Source of the DNA: a bacterium YEK0313
GTDB lineage: Bacteria > Pseudomonadota > Alphaproteobacteria > Rhizobiales > Phreatobacteraceae
Length of the DNA stretch: 64,000 nucleotides
NCBI GenBank assembly: GCA_000751295.2
Contig: CCMO02000001.1
Coordinates: 2,095,501-2,159,500 of the forward strand
Direction: 5' to 3'
Positions within the stretch are counted from its first letter, which is position 1, and each line of letters begins with the position of its first letter. Shown one piece after another: positions 32,588 through 42,458 of the stretch. Under the pieces are notes generated by a model. It was not told where the DNA came from, ran no database searches, and saw only the letters and a program-made list of their open reading frames with translations. The position numbers were made by a program, and so were the translations under genes.

Positions 32588-34141
32588 ATGAAGACCCGGA
32601 AGCTCCACGGCGCCGCACTGTCGCGGCGCGACGTCCTGGCGCTCGCAGGCGCCATTTCGCTGGCAGGGACGGCAGGCCTGCCCGCCTTCGCGCAGGAGGC
32701 GGCGAAGAAGGGCGGCGTGCTGAAGGCCGTGGCTCCGGCCAATCCTTCCTCGCTCGATCCGGCGACCGGCGGCTCGGGGTTCGACCACACCGTCCTGTGG
32801 ACGATCTACGACACTCTGACGGAGTGGGACTACGACACGCTGCTGCCGAAACCGGGCCTGGCGCGCTGGTCGTTCCCCGACCCCAAGCGGATGGTTCTCG
32901 ACATCGAGCCGGGCGTGACGTTCCACGACGGAACAGCGCTCGACGCCGAAGCCGTGCGGTTCAACCTCGAGCGCAACCGTGTCGACGAGCGCTCGAACGT
33001 GAAGGCTGATCTGGCCAGTGTCGCCTCGGTCGCGGTGACCGGCCCCCTGCAGGTCACGATCAGCCTGAAGAGCGCCGATGCGGCGCTGCCGGCGATCCTT
33101 TCCGACCGCGCCGGCATGATGGTCTCGCCAGCCAATATCAAGGCATTGGGACAGGACACCAACCGCAAACCGGTCGGCACCGGGCCCTGGAAGTTCGTGA
33201 GCTGGACGGACAACGAGAAGGTCGTGGTCGCGCGTAACGACGCCTATTGGCGTGCCGGCCGGCCCCATCTCGACGGCATCGAGATCGCGATCATTCCCGA
33301 GGCGGCAACGGCGCTGCGTGCCGTCTCTGCCGGGCAGATGGACATGGCCTATTTCCTGCCCGCGCGGCTGAAGCCGGTCGTCGAGCGCGCGCGCTCGCTC
33401 CAGATGGTCGCGGCGCCGACGCTCTATCTCAACCAGATCTACATCAATTACGGCCGCGCGCCGCTGAACAACGTCAAGGTTCGGCAAGCGCTGAACCACG
33501 CGATCAATCGCGAGGCTTTCGTCCGCGCCGCGATGGGCGGGCTCGGCGAGCCGGCGACCATGGCCCTGCCGAAGGCGCACTGGGCCTATGACCAGACGGT
33601 TGCCGCGCTCTATCCGTTCAACCCGGACAAGGCCCGCGCGCTTCTGGCGGAAGCCGGCGCGAAGGATCTCGAACTGCATATCGGCGCCTATTCCGACCAG
33701 GACTCGGTCCTGCGCAGCGAGGTGATCCAGTCGCAGCTCAAGGAGGTCGGCATCCGCGTCCGCTATACCCGCGGCACGGTGGCCGAGATCAGCGCCCAGT
33801 TCTTCGGCAGCGAGAAACGCTTCGATGCGCTGCTCTCGGCCTGGACCGGCCGGCCCGACCCCAGCATGACCTACGCGCTCGTGTTCGGCGAGGGCGCCTA
33901 TTACAACGCCGGCCGCTCGGCCGATCCCGCGCTCACCGCCCTCCTGCAGCAGAGCCGAGAGACCGATGACCTCGCCGCGCGCAAGGCGGTATTCGCCAGG
34001 ATACAGGGCCATGTGATGGAGAACGCGCTGCTGGTGCCGATCGCCTTCCAGTATGAGCTCGACGCGATCGCGCAGCGGGCCAAGGGCTACAAGGCCAACC
34101 TGCTGGGCAAGCCGAAGTTCGAGCACATGCATATCGCGTAA
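32588..34141 (+). CDS. Peptide/Opp-type ABC transporter substrate-binding protein (SBP_bac_5)
   Basis: The 517-aa periplasmic protein is read from the ATG at 32588, seven bases after GGGAGG. A Tat-type signal has LSRRDVLALAGAISLAGTAG and ends at PAFAQ. The class C binding-protein core shows KMVLDIEPGVTFHDGTALDA-like sequence (LDIEPGVTFHDGTALDAEAV), NRKPVGTGPWKFVSW and LNNVKVRQALNHAINREAFV. Its ligand may be a peptide, opine, nickel chelate or other organic acid. Downstream carboxylase and CoA ligase genes favour an acid. Confidence 0.92.
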   Translation: MKTRKLHGAALSRRDVLALAGAISLAGTAGLPAFAQEAAKKGGVLKAVAPANPSSLDPATGGSGFDHTVLWTIYDTLTEWDYDTLLPKPGLARWSFPDPKRMVLDIEPGVTFHDGTALDAEAVRFNLERNRVDERSNVKADLASVASVAVTGPLQVTISLKSADAALPAILSDRAGMMVSPANIKALGQDTNRKPVGTGPWKFVSWTDNEKVVVARNDAYWRAGRPHLDGIEIAIIPEAATALRAVSAGQMDMAYFLPARLKPVVERARSLQMVAAPTLYLNQIYINYGRAPLNNVKVRQALNHAINREAFVRAAMGGLGEPATMALPKAHWAYDQTVAALYPFNPDKARALLAEAGAKDLELHIGAYSDQDSVLRSEVIQSQLKEVGIRVRYTRGTVAEISAQFFGSEKRFDALLSAWTGRPDPSMTYALVFGEGAYYNAGRSADPALTALLQQSRETDDLAARKAVFARIQGHVMENALLVPIAFQYELDAIAQRAKGYKANLLGKPKFEHMHIA

Positions 34142-34202
34142 TGCCGGCGCCGGTTCCGCCGCCGGGCGGCGGATACCGGCTGCCGTCCGGCGGAAGCAGG
34201 TC

Positions 34203-35156
34203 ATGACTCATTTTCCAAAGCTGACGATGATCCTCCGGCGACTGGCGCAGGCCGTGCCCGTCGTCGTGCTGGCGACCTTTATCGTCTTCTCGCTGCTGAA
34301 ACTCGTTCCCGGCGACGTCGCGGTCACGCTCGCCGGCGACAATGCGTCCGAGCAGCGCATCGCCGAAATCCGCGCCCTCTACGGCCTCGACCGGCCTTTC
34401 TTCGTCCAATATGCCGGCTGGATCGCCAAGGCGTTCCAGGGCGATCTGTCGCGCTCGCTGCTGTCAGGCGAGGCGGTCGTCGATTCCATTCTGCGCTGCT
34501 TCCCGCACACCCTGCTGATCGTCGTGCTCGCCATGCTGATCGCGCTTATCATCGGCATTCCGCTCGGCGTCTTCGCGGCGAGCCGGCGGGGCGGGCCGGC
34601 CGACACGCTGGTGATGGGCGTCGCGTCGGTCGGCGTCGCCGTACCGAACTTCTGGCTCGGCATGCTGCTCGTTTCCTATTTCGCGCTCGAAAAGGGCTGG
34701 CTGCCGGCGACCGGCGCGGTCTCGCTCCGCGACAGCGTCGGCAGTGCGCTCGGCCATGCCATCCTGCCGGCGGTTGCGCTTGCCGCCGGCAGTATCGCCG
34801 AAGTGACGCGGCAGTTGCGCTCCTCGCTGGTCGAGATCCTGTCGTCGCAGCATGTCCGCACGCTGCACGCCAAGGGGCTGTCGCCCGGGCGGATCCTCTG
34901 GGTGCACGGGCTCAAGAATGTCAGTGTCAATCTGCTGACCGTGGTCAGCCTGCTGTTCAACCGCCTGCTGGCGGCGACCGTCGTGGTCGAGGCCGTCTTC
35001 GCCATACCGGGCATGGGCGGACTGGTGGTCAATGCCGCGATGAACCGCGACTTTCCCGTCGTGCAGGGCGTGGTCTTCGCGATGGTGCTGGTCGTGGTCG
35101 CGATCAATCTGGTGACCGATATCCTCTACAAGATCTTCGACCCGAGGGTGGCGTGA
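34203..35156 (+). CDS. Peptide/Opp-type ABC transporter permease (DppB-like)
   Basis: The 317-aa permease is read from the ATG at 34203 with GGAAGCAGG just upstream. It begins with the DppB-type first membrane segment (LAQAVPVVVLATFIVFSLLK, VPGDVA) and has about six membrane helices. The coupling loop carries RQLRSSLVEILSSQHVRTLH-AKGLS. GMGGLVVNAAMNRDFPVVQG is the usual C-terminal motif. It forms the transmembrane pore with the next gene. Confidence 0.93.
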   Translation: MTHFPKLTMILRRLAQAVPVVVLATFIVFSLLKLVPGDVAVTLAGDNASEQRIAEIRALYGLDRPFFVQYAGWIAKAFQGDLSRSLLSGEAVVDSILRCFPHTLLIVVLAMLIALIIGIPLGVFAASRRGGPADTLVMGVASVGVAVPNFWLGMLLVSYFALEKGWLPATGAVSLRDSVGSALGHAILPAVALAAGSIAEVTRQLRSSLVEILSSQHVRTLHAKGLSPGRILWVHGLKNVSVNLLTVVSLLFNRLLAATVVVEAVFAIPGMGGLVVNAAMNRDFPVVQGVVFAMVLVVVAINLVTDILYKIFDPRVA

Positions 35157-36028
35157 TGACGGACGCCACCCTTGCTCTCGACGAACCGAGCCGGCTCGGC
35201 CGGTTCCTGCTCTGGCTCCGCAGCGATCCGCGCGGCGCGCTCAGTCTCGGCTTCCTGGCGCTGCTGATCCTGCTGTCGGCGCTTTCGCCCTGGCTCGCGC
35301 CCTATTCGCCGGTCGAGCAGAATTTCGAAGCGATGTTCGCGCCGATGTCGGGGCGGCACTGGCTCGGCACCGACGATCTCGGCCGCGATACGCTCAGCCG
35401 ACTGCTCCATGGCGGCATGGCATCGCTCTATGCGAGCTTCCTGGCGGTCGGCGTCGCCATCCTCATCGGCGTGCCGACCGGCCTGATGGCCGGCTATCTC
35501 GGCGGCTGGATCGACGAGATCGTCAGCCGCATCATCGACAGCTTCCTGTCGTTCCCGGCCATCATCCTCGCCATTGCCGTCACCGGTGCGCTCGGCATCG
35601 GCCTGACCAACGGCATGATCGCCGTCGGCATCGTTTTCGCGCCGCAGCTGGCGCGTCTTGCCCGCGCCCGCGCGCTCGTCGTCCGCAACGAGCTCTACGT
35701 CGACAGCGCCCGCTGCTTCGGCGCCTCCACCAGCTACATTCTGTGGCGGCACGTGCTGCCGAACACCGTGCAGCCGGTCATCGTTCAGGTGACGCTGTTG
35801 CTGGCGGGGGCGCTGCTGGCGGAGGCGAGCCTCAGCTTTCTCGGGCTTGGCACGCAGCCCCCGGATGCGAGTTGGGGCGCGATGCTGGCCCGCGCCTATC
35901 AGAACATGGAGATTGCACCGGCACTGATGTATCCGCCCGGCATCGCCATCCTCGTCACCGCGCTCGCCTTCAACATACTCGGCGAGTCGATGCGGGAGGC
36001 ACTCGACCCGACATTCAAGCGGAGCTGA
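35156..36028 (+). CDS. Peptide/Opp-type ABC transporter permease (DppC-like)
   Basis: The 290-aa permease starts at an ATG overlapping the previous stop (TGATG); a GTG three bases earlier is possible. It has the DppC order: a short N-terminal cytoplasmic segment, first helix (LGFLALLILLSALSPWLAPY), HWLGTDDLGRDTLSRLLHGG, and a coupling loop with RLARARALVVRNELYVDSAR. LLAEASLSFLGLGTQPPDAS and FNILGESMREALDPTFK are at the end. It is complete. Confidence 0.93.
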   Translation: MTDATLALDEPSRLGRFLLWLRSDPRGALSLGFLALLILLSALSPWLAPYSPVEQNFEAMFAPMSGRHWLGTDDLGRDTLSRLLHGGMASLYASFLAVGVAILIGVPTGLMAGYLGGWIDEIVSRIIDSFLSFPAIILAIAVTGALGIGLTNGMIAVGIVFAPQLARLARARALVVRNELYVDSARCFGASTSYILWRHVLPNTVQPVIVQVTLLLAGALLAEASLSFLGLGTQPPDASWGAMLARAYQNMEIAPALMYPPGIAILVTALAFNILGESMREALDPTFKRS

Positions 36029-36030
36029 GC

Positions 36031-36738
36031 ATGCCGTCAGACAAGAAGCAGGTGCCGGGGACCGGCGCGCGAGCGAGCCGCAGTTCCGGCCCGGGCGCCA
36101 AGGGCGTGAAGATCGGTCTGCGCGGCAGCGTCGTGCGCAATCCCGCGCAGCGGGAGGAGCAGCGCCGCCAGATTCTGGCGGCCGCCGGCCAGGTCTTCGC
36201 CCGCAAAGGTTACGAAGGCTCGACGATGGACGATATCGCCGCCGAGATGGGCTGCAGCAAGGGGATCCTCTACTACCAGTTCCAGAGCAAGCAGGACCTG
36301 ATCGTCGAGACCCGCCGGGTGGCCTCCGGCAGCGCCGCCGACCGGCTCGAAGAGATCGCGGCGCGCCCCCGGCCGGTGCTGGAGCGGATGGAGCTCGCTG
36401 TCCGCGACCTGATCGTCACGAATTTCGACGACTTCTCGCGCCACGTCATTCTCACATCCATCGCCCAGGGCCTCGACGCGGCCCATATCGCTCAGGTGCG
36501 GATCATCGAGCGGCGCTACGAGAAGGTGCTGATCGCCCTGCTCGAAGAAGGCATGGCAGCCGGCCTTTTCGTGTCCGGCGACGTCAAGACGATGGCCTTC
36601 ACCATCATCCAGACCTGCCTCTCGCCGGCGCGCTGGTTCCGCGCGGGCAAGGACACCTCGGCGGAGGAGGTGACCGATGTGGTCACCGGCATGGTCCTGC
36701 GCGGTCTGCGGCCGCCACCGGCGGATCGGGAACGATGA
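36031..36738 (+). CDS. TetR-family transcriptional regulator
   Basis: The 235-aa regulator lies two bases after the permease stop, so it is in the operon. Its N-terminal 35 residues are basic and low-complexity. The HTH is in AAGQVFARKGYEGSTMDDIA and AEMGCSKGILYYQFQSKQDL. The C-terminal ligand domain has EVTDVVTGMVLRGL, resembling regulators of acyl-CoA or aromatic-acid metabolism. It probably senses a CoA thioester or the imported acid and acts on the operon promoter, perhaps at 30340-30359. Confidence 0.88.
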   Translation: MPSDKKQVPGTGARASRSSGPGAKGVKIGLRGSVVRNPAQREEQRRQILAAAGQVFARKGYEGSTMDDIAAEMGCSKGILYYQFQSKQDLIVETRRVASGSAADRLEEIAARPRPVLERMELAVRDLIVTNFDDFSRHVILTSIAQGLDAAHIAQVRIIERRYEKVLIALLEEGMAAGLFVSGDVKTMAFTIIQTCLSPARWFRAGKDTSAEEVTDVVTGMVLRGLRPPPADRER

Positions 36739-36785
36739 CGAGGTTTAGGCCGGCTGTCGCCTTGGGCGATGCCATGGAGGTTTGA

Positions 36786-39700
36786 GTGACGACGATCCTG
36801 ATCGCCAACAGAGGCGAAATCGCCATCCGCATTGCCCGGGCAGCGCGCGAGCTCGGCCTTGCCACGGTCGGCGTTCACGCTGCCGACGACGCGGCATCGC
36901 TGCACACGCGCTATGTCGATCAGGCGCGCGCGCTGCCGGGGGAGGGAGCGGCCGCCTATCTCGACCAGGATGCGATCCTGGCCGCCGCACGCGAAACGGG
37001 GGCAGCCGCGGTCCATCCGGGCTACGGTTTCCTCAGCGAGAACGCCGATTTCGCGGCACGCTGCGCGGCGGCGGGCCTGATCTTCATCGGTCCGTCCAGC
37101 GACGCGCTGGCGTTGTTCGGCGACAAGATCAGCGCCCGGCGCCTGGCCGAGAGCGCCGCCGTTCCGGTGGTGCCGGGAACCAGCCGGCCGACGACGCTGG
37201 AGGAGGCACGGAGCTTCGCCGCCACGCATGGCGCCGTCATGCTCAAGGCCATTGCCGGCGGCGGCGGCCGCGGCATGCGGGCCGTCCAGAGCCTGCAGGA
37301 GATCGACGAGGCCTTCGCGCGCTGCAGTTCGGAAGCGCGCCAGGCCTTCGGCAATGGCGATCTCTATGTCGAGAAGCTGCTGCCCGCCGCCCGCCATATC
37401 GAGGTGCAGGTGGTCGGCGACGGAACCGGCGATATCTGCCACCTCTGGGAGCGCGACTGCACGGTGCAGCGCCGCCACCAGAAGCTCGTCGAGATCGCGC
37501 CCGCGCCGGCGCTCGCTCAAGCGCTGCGCGAGCGCATCCTCGCCGTCGCGGTGAAGCTCGCCGCCCAGGTCCGCTATGCCGGGCTCGGCACGTTCGAATT
37601 CCTCGTGCGCGGCGACGAGTTCTGGTTCATTGAGGCCAATCCGCGCCTGCAGGTGGAGCATACCATCACCGAGGAGGTGACGGGCGTCGATCTCGTCCAG
37701 GCGCAGATCCGCATCGCCTTTGGCGCGCGCCTCACCGACGTGGGGCTCGCGGTGCCGCCTGCGGTCCAAGGCTTCGCGGTCCAGGCTCGGGTGAACCTCG
37801 AGCAATTGCTGCCCGACGGCACACCGGTCCCCCGGGCGGGCCGCCTGAGCGCCTATACGCCGCCGTCCGGACCGCATGTGCGTGTCGACGGCTATGGCTA
37901 TGCCACCTACACGACCAGCCTTCGTTACGATTCCCTGCTCGCCAAGGTGATCGCGCGCGGGCGTTCCTACGAACGCGCGCTGGACAATGTCGCGCAGGCG
38001 CTGCGCGAGTTCCATATCGGCGGCGTCCCGACCAATATTCCACTGCTCTTGAGCATTCTCGATCTTCCTGCCGTCAAGGCAGGCGGCTTCGACACGTCGC
38101 TCGTGGCCGAGAACCTGCCCGCGCTGCTGGCCGCCTCGAACAAGCAGACGACCATCGTCCCGCCCGCCGCGCCAGGCGAGGAGACGCCGGCGGACGAAGC
38201 CCCGGTCGATCTTGGCGAGGCGGAGGAGGGGATCGCGCTGGTGACGGCACCGATGCACGGCATGGTCGTGTCGGTAGCGGTCCGGCCGGGCGACGTCGTG
38301 CCCGCAGGTGCCAGCCTCATGGTGCTGGAGGCAATGAAGATGGAGCATGTCGTGCGTGCCCCCGTGGGCGGCACCGTCCTGGCTGTCGCGGCGGTCGCCG
38401 GTGGCGTCGTCGCCGAAGGGGCCAGGGTCTTCCGCATTCGGATCGGCGGGGAGGGCGCCGGCGACATCGCGGATGCCACGGCTCAGCCGAAGGAGCCGGT
38501 CTGGGCCCGCGAGGTCGAGGAGATCGCGCGCCGGCGGCAGCTTACGCGCGGCATGGGCGGACCAGCCAAGCTTGCGCGGCAAAAGGCCGAGGGCAAGCGG
38601 AATGTCCGCGAGCGTATCGACGCGCTCGTCGATCCCGGCAGCTTTAGCGAGATCGGTCCTCTGACCGCCTTCGTCGGCTATGACGAGAACGGCGCCATGA
38701 CCTCTTATGCTCCGGCCAATTTCGTCGCCGGCACCGGCCGGGTGAACGGACGCAAGATTGTCGTCGGCGCGGACGACTTCACGCTGCGCGCCGGATCGGG
38801 CGATGCGGCGATCCACGAGAAGCAGATCTTTTCCGAGCATTATGCCGGCCAGATGCGCCTGCCGATCGTCCGACTGCTCGACGGCGCGAGCGGCGGTGGC
38901 AGCGTCAAGATGGCGCTGGAACAGGGCTTCCATTACCTGCCGGTCAATCCCGGCTGGGACGCAGTCGTCGAGAACCTCTCGCTCGTTCCCGTCGTCGCGG
39001 CTGCCCTCGGACCCACGGTCGGGCTCGGCGCGGCTCGCCTGGTCATGTCGCATCTTGCCATCATGGTGGCCGGCATCGGCCAGGTCTTCACCGCAGGGCC
39101 CCCGATCGTCCTGTCGGCGACGCGCGAGAACCTGAACAAGGAAGAGCTGGGCGGCGCCGAGATCCACCGGAACAACGGCATGGTCGAGCGCCTCGTCGCC
39201 AGCGAGGCCGAGGCCGCGGATGTCGCCCGCCGCTTCCTCTCCTACCTGCCCTCGAGCGTCTTCGAGCTGCCGCCCGTCACGACGTCAGCCGATCCCTGCG
39301 ACCGCAGCGAGGAGGGCCTTCTCTCGGCCATTCCGCGCCATGAGCGCCAGCCCTATGCCATCACCCCGATCCTGGACGCGGTGTTCGATGCCGGCTCGGT
39401 CTTCGCTTATGCGGATTACGGCGGATCCATCGTCACCGCGCTCGCCAGGCTCGACGGCCATCCGGTCGGTGTCATCGCCACCGACCCGATGAAGGGCGCG
39501 ACCATGACGGCCGAAGGCGCCATGGCGGCGACGCGTCTTGTCGACCTCTGCGAGACCTTCCATCTGCCGCTGGTGAGCCTGACCGACCAGGCCGGTGTCT
39601 CCATCGGCTCGATTGCCGAACGGCGCGGCACGATCCGCTATGGGGCACGGGCCATCACAGCGATCTACCAGGCCAGGGTGCCGCAGGCCGAGCTCGTGCT

Positions 39701-40046
39701 ACGGCGCGTCTTCGGCGTGGGCGGCGCCGGCGCGGTCAACCGTCATCGCGCCAACCGGAGCTGGTGCTGGCCATCGGGCACCTGGGGCTCGCTGCCGCAG
39801 CAGGGCGGCATCGAGGCGGCCTTCCGCGCCGAGCTGGCTGCCGCGACGGATCGCGAGGCCGCGATAGCCCGCATCGCCCGCCGGCTTGAGGCCGTCGGCT
39901 CGCCATTCCGCACCGCCGAGCATTTCGGTGTGCAGGACATCATCGATCCGCGCGAAAGCCGCGCGCTGCTCTGCGACTGGGTGAAGGACGCCTATCGGGT
40001 CCTGCCCGAGCTCCTCGGCCGCCCGTCCTTCGGCATGCGGCCCTGA
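36786..40046 (+). CDS. Single-chain biotin-dependent acyl-CoA carboxylase
   Basis: This 1086-aa enzyme joins all carboxylase parts. It starts at a GTG with GGAGG five bases upstream. Biotin carboxylase covers 1-450, with the ATP-grasp loop KAIAGGGGRGM near 155 and EANPRLQVEHTITEEVTGVD near 282. The biotinyl carrier has EAMKMEH with the biotin Lys at 518. The carboxyltransferase runs from about 575 to 1080, with GASGGGSVKMALEQGFHYLP, GMVERLVASEAEA and NRSWCWPSGTWGSLPQQGGI. This matches the long-chain acyl-CoA carboxylase class. Within an import operon, its acyl-CoA substrate is unknown. Confidence 0.93.
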   Translation: MTTILIANRGEIAIRIARAARELGLATVGVHAADDAASLHTRYVDQARALPGEGAAAYLDQDAILAAARETGAAAVHPGYGFLSENADFAARCAAAGLIFIGPSSDALALFGDKISARRLAESAAVPVVPGTSRPTTLEEARSFAATHGAVMLKAIAGGGGRGMRAVQSLQEIDEAFARCSSEARQAFGNGDLYVEKLLPAARHIEVQVVGDGTGDICHLWERDCTVQRRHQKLVEIAPAPALAQALRERILAVAVKLAAQVRYAGLGTFEFLVRGDEFWFIEANPRLQVEHTITEEVTGVDLVQAQIRIAFGARLTDVGLAVPPAVQGFAVQARVNLEQLLPDGTPVPRAGRLSAYTPPSGPHVRVDGYGYATYTTSLRYDSLLAKVIARGRSYERALDNVAQALREFHIGGVPTNIPLLLSILDLPAVKAGGFDTSLVAENLPALLAASNKQTTIVPPAAPGEETPADEAPVDLGEAEEGIALVTAPMHGMVVSVAVRPGDVVPAGASLMVLEAMKMEHVVRAPVGGTVLAVAAVAGGVVAEGARVFRIRIGGEGAGDIADATAQPKEPVWAREVEEIARRRQLTRGMGGPAKLARQKAEGKRNVRERIDALVDPGSFSEIGPLTAFVGYDENGAMTSYAPANFVAGTGRVNGRKIVVGADDFTLRAGSGDAAIHEKQIFSEHYAGQMRLPIVRLLDGASGGGSVKMALEQGFHYLPVNPGWDAVVENLSLVPVVAAALGPTVGLGAARLVMSHLAIMVAGIGQVFTAGPPIVLSATRENLNKEELGGAEIHRNNGMVERLVASEAEAADVARRFLSYLPSSVFELPPVTTSADPCDRSEEGLLSAIPRHERQPYAITPILDAVFDAGSVFAYADYGGSIVTALARLDGHPVGVIATDPMKGATMTAEGAMAATRLVDLCETFHLPLVSLTDQAGVSIGSIAERRGTIRYGARAITAIYQARVPQAELVLRRVFGVGGAGAVNRHRANRSWCWPSGTWGSLPQQGGIEAAFRAELAAATDREAAIARIARRLEAVGSPFRTAEHFGVQDIIDPRESRALLCDWVKDAYRVLPELLGRPSFGMRP

Positions 40047-40107
40047 ACCCAACGACAAGCGCCGGGCGGCCCTGGCCGCACCGCTGCATTTCCCGGGAGA
40101 AACGGAT

Positions 40108-41835
40108 ATGAACGAACGCGAGCTCACGGATCTGCTGAAGGCCGACGGCGAGATCATCACCGAGCGTCTCGACCATTGGGCCGATGTCGCCGGCGACCGC
40201 ACCTTCTTCTACTACGGCGAAGACGACGAGACGCTGAGCTACGCTGTCTTCGTCGCGCGCGCGAACGCCATCGCCGGCAACCTGGCGCGCCTCGGCATCG
40301 CCAAGGGCGACCGGGTCAGCGTCTTCTGCAAGAACGCGCTCGCGAGCTCGCTTCTCATGTTCGGCATCTGGAAAGCGGGCGCCGTCTACTGCCCGGTCAA
40401 TTTCAGCTATGCGGGCCGGCTGCTGACCTATCAGCTCAACGACACCGCCCCGAAGCTGGTCATCACCGACGGCGCGCTGCTGCCGGCATTGAACGACGTT
40501 CTCGATGCGCTGGCGGTGAAGCCGGCCATCATCGTCTACAGTCCCGTGCCCGGCGCCCACGACCATATTGCCGAACCGCCATCCGTTCGTCCGGGCCATG
40601 TCGAATATGCCTGGTCCGAATTGACCAGGCCCGCCGCGGCGCCCGATGTGAAGGTCACCTTCGACGACGAGGCGAACCTCATCTACACGTCCGGCACGAC
40701 CGGTCCTTCCAAGGGCGTGGTCCAGCCCTACCGCTGGATGGCGCAATACGTCTATTTCCTGCGCGCGCTCATCGGCGAGGACGACGTCATCTACAACGAC
40801 CTGCCCATGTATCACGTGGGCGGCGCCATCGCGAATATCTGCCGTGCCGCCTGGGTGGGCTGCGAGGTCGCGGTGTGGAACCGGTTCAGCCCCGACAGCT
40901 TCTGGGAGCGCGTGAAGGCGCGGCGCGTGACGACCGCGATCCTGCTGGACGTGATGATCCCCTGGCTGGACAAGGCGCCGCCGTCGGAGAACGACCGGCG
41001 CAACACGCTGAACAAGGTCCACATGCAGCCGCTGCCGCTGCTCCACCACGACTTCGCCAAAAGGTTCGGCATCGACTTTGTGACCGCCGGCTTCGGGCAG
41101 ACGGAATCGGGCGCCGGCATTTCGGTGGTGCTTGAGGAGACGCAGCAGGGCGACGGCACGCCGGCCGATCTTTATCGCGGCTATTCGCACGCGGAGGTGG
41201 CCGAGATCGCCGCGCGTTCCGGCATGCCGCTCCAGCAGGGCCGCGAGGCGGCGCGCAAGGGCCTGATGGGACTGCCGACCTTCTTCGTCGACGTCTCCGT
41301 GCGCGACGATCTCGACGAGGAATGCGACGACGAGATCGCCGGTCACCTGGCGCTCAGGCCGCGCCTGCCGGGCATCTTCTTCCACTCCTATCTCGGCAAG
41401 CCGGACGCCACCGTGAAGGCCTTCCGCAATCTCTGGTTCCACACCGGCGATGCTGCCGTCCGCGGCAGGGATGGGATGTATTATTATGTCGACCGGCTGG
41501 GCGACCGGATCCGCGTGCGCGGCGAGAATCTTTCCTCCTTCCAGGTCGAGGACATGATCAACCAGCACCCGTCCGTCCAGATGAGCGCGGTGGTCGCGAT
41601 CCCGAGCGAGGAGGGCGATGAGGACCAGGTCGTCGCCTATGTCGTGCCGGTGCCCGGCGGGGCGGTGAGCGAGCAGGAGATCCAGGCTTTCGCGGCCGAG
41701 ACCATGCCGAAATACATGCGCCCCCGGCATGTCCGCATCATCGACGACCTGCCGCGGACGCCGACGAACAAGGTCGAGAAGTACAAGCTCAGGAACAGCA
41801 TCCTGCAGGAGCTCGGCGGCAAGCCGCGGACGTAG
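40108..41835 (+). CDS. AMP-forming acyl-CoA synthetase (ANL superfamily)
   Basis: The 575-aa enzyme has GGGAGA upstream. Motifs are the P-loop IYTSGTTGPSKG (about 191-202), the FGQTESGA region, and the hinge and A8 motifs NLWFHTGDAAVRGRDGMYYY then DRLGDRIRVRGENLSSFQVE. The terminal Lys-containing motif is RTPTNKVEKYKLR. It activates a carboxylic acid to its CoA ester, and the crotonobetaine/carnitine-CoA ligase group looks similar. As the last gene after the carboxylase, it probably makes that enzyme's CoA substrate. Confidence 0.92.
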   Translation: MNERELTDLLKADGEIITERLDHWADVAGDRTFFYYGEDDETLSYAVFVARANAIAGNLARLGIAKGDRVSVFCKNALASSLLMFGIWKAGAVYCPVNFSYAGRLLTYQLNDTAPKLVITDGALLPALNDVLDALAVKPAIIVYSPVPGAHDHIAEPPSVRPGHVEYAWSELTRPAAAPDVKVTFDDEANLIYTSGTTGPSKGVVQPYRWMAQYVYFLRALIGEDDVIYNDLPMYHVGGAIANICRAAWVGCEVAVWNRFSPDSFWERVKARRVTTAILLDVMIPWLDKAPPSENDRRNTLNKVHMQPLPLLHHDFAKRFGIDFVTAGFGQTESGAGISVVLEETQQGDGTPADLYRGYSHAEVAEIAARSGMPLQQGREAARKGLMGLPTFFVDVSVRDDLDEECDDEIAGHLALRPRLPGIFFHSYLGKPDATVKAFRNLWFHTGDAAVRGRDGMYYYVDRLGDRIRVRGENLSSFQVEDMINQHPSVQMSAVVAIPSEEGDEDQVVAYVVPVPGGAVSEQEIQAFAAETMPKYMRPRHVRIIDDLPRTPTNKVEKYKLRNSILQELGGKPRT

Positions 41836-41982
41836 CGGGCGGCCGATCGCACGACTTCTCCCCGCAGGAGCCGGTTGCCGGTGGAGAGCGGGATCGTTCG
41901 AGGCGTGTCGCCTGGTGGTGGGGCCCGGCGCTCCGCCTCGAATCCGGCGGCCTCCGGCGCGGCCGGAAGCGGCGCTCCCGTC

Positions 41983-42252
41983 TCAATGCAGCAGGAACTC
42001 GCCGTCCACCTTGCTCATCTCGGCCGGGCCGATCAGCGACTTGTGCGCGACCGTCACCCGGTAGAGGCGGCCTTCGAGCCGCGCTTCCCAGAAGGCGAGG
42101 AAGCGCTTCAGCTCGGGAAAGCGCGGCGCCAGGTCATAGTCCTGCCAGACATATTCCTGCAGGATCGAGGGATGGTCGGGCATGCGGTAGAGGATGTCCG
42201 CCGTGGTCAGTCCATAGCCATCGATCTGGCGGGCGAATTCATGCGATGCCAT
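41983..42252 (-). CDS. usg-family protein
   Basis: The 89-aa protein is read from the ATG at 42252 (AGGAGA upstream). It matches the usg family: MASHEFARQIDGYGLTTADI, LYRMPDHPSILQEYVWQDYD, LAPRFPELKRFLAFWEARLE and a C-terminal HKSLIGPAEMSKVDGEF. Usg proteins are short, conserved in alphaproteobacteria and without assigned function. The longer frame upstream begins in the control region of the AraC gene and is not used. It is divergent from the AraC-type gene. Confidence 0.87.
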   Translation of the reverse strand: MASHEFARQIDGYGLTTADILYRMPDHPSILQEYVWQDYDLAPRFPELKRFLAFWEARLEGRLYRVTVAHKSLIGPAEMSKVDGEFLLH

Positions 42253-42458
42253 GCTGGAATCTCCTGTGGCTGAAGACCCGTTCATCGCAATGGACCCCGG
42301 CTGTTCGCGCAAGCGAAATTCGGATGAAAACGTCAGTTATTTCAGTCTGTTGGCACTCTGTTGACAGCGCTGCTGCCAGATCTTGCCGGGCCATCTCCTG
42401 CCGCCTGTGTTAAGCTCTGCCTCTGACAACCCGGGCGCCGGGCGGAAAGTTCAGGGCA

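Noticed and set aside
36516..39167. 883-aa antisense frame opposite the carboxylase
   Set aside because: Typical reverse-strand shadow of a GC-rich gene, with no domain.
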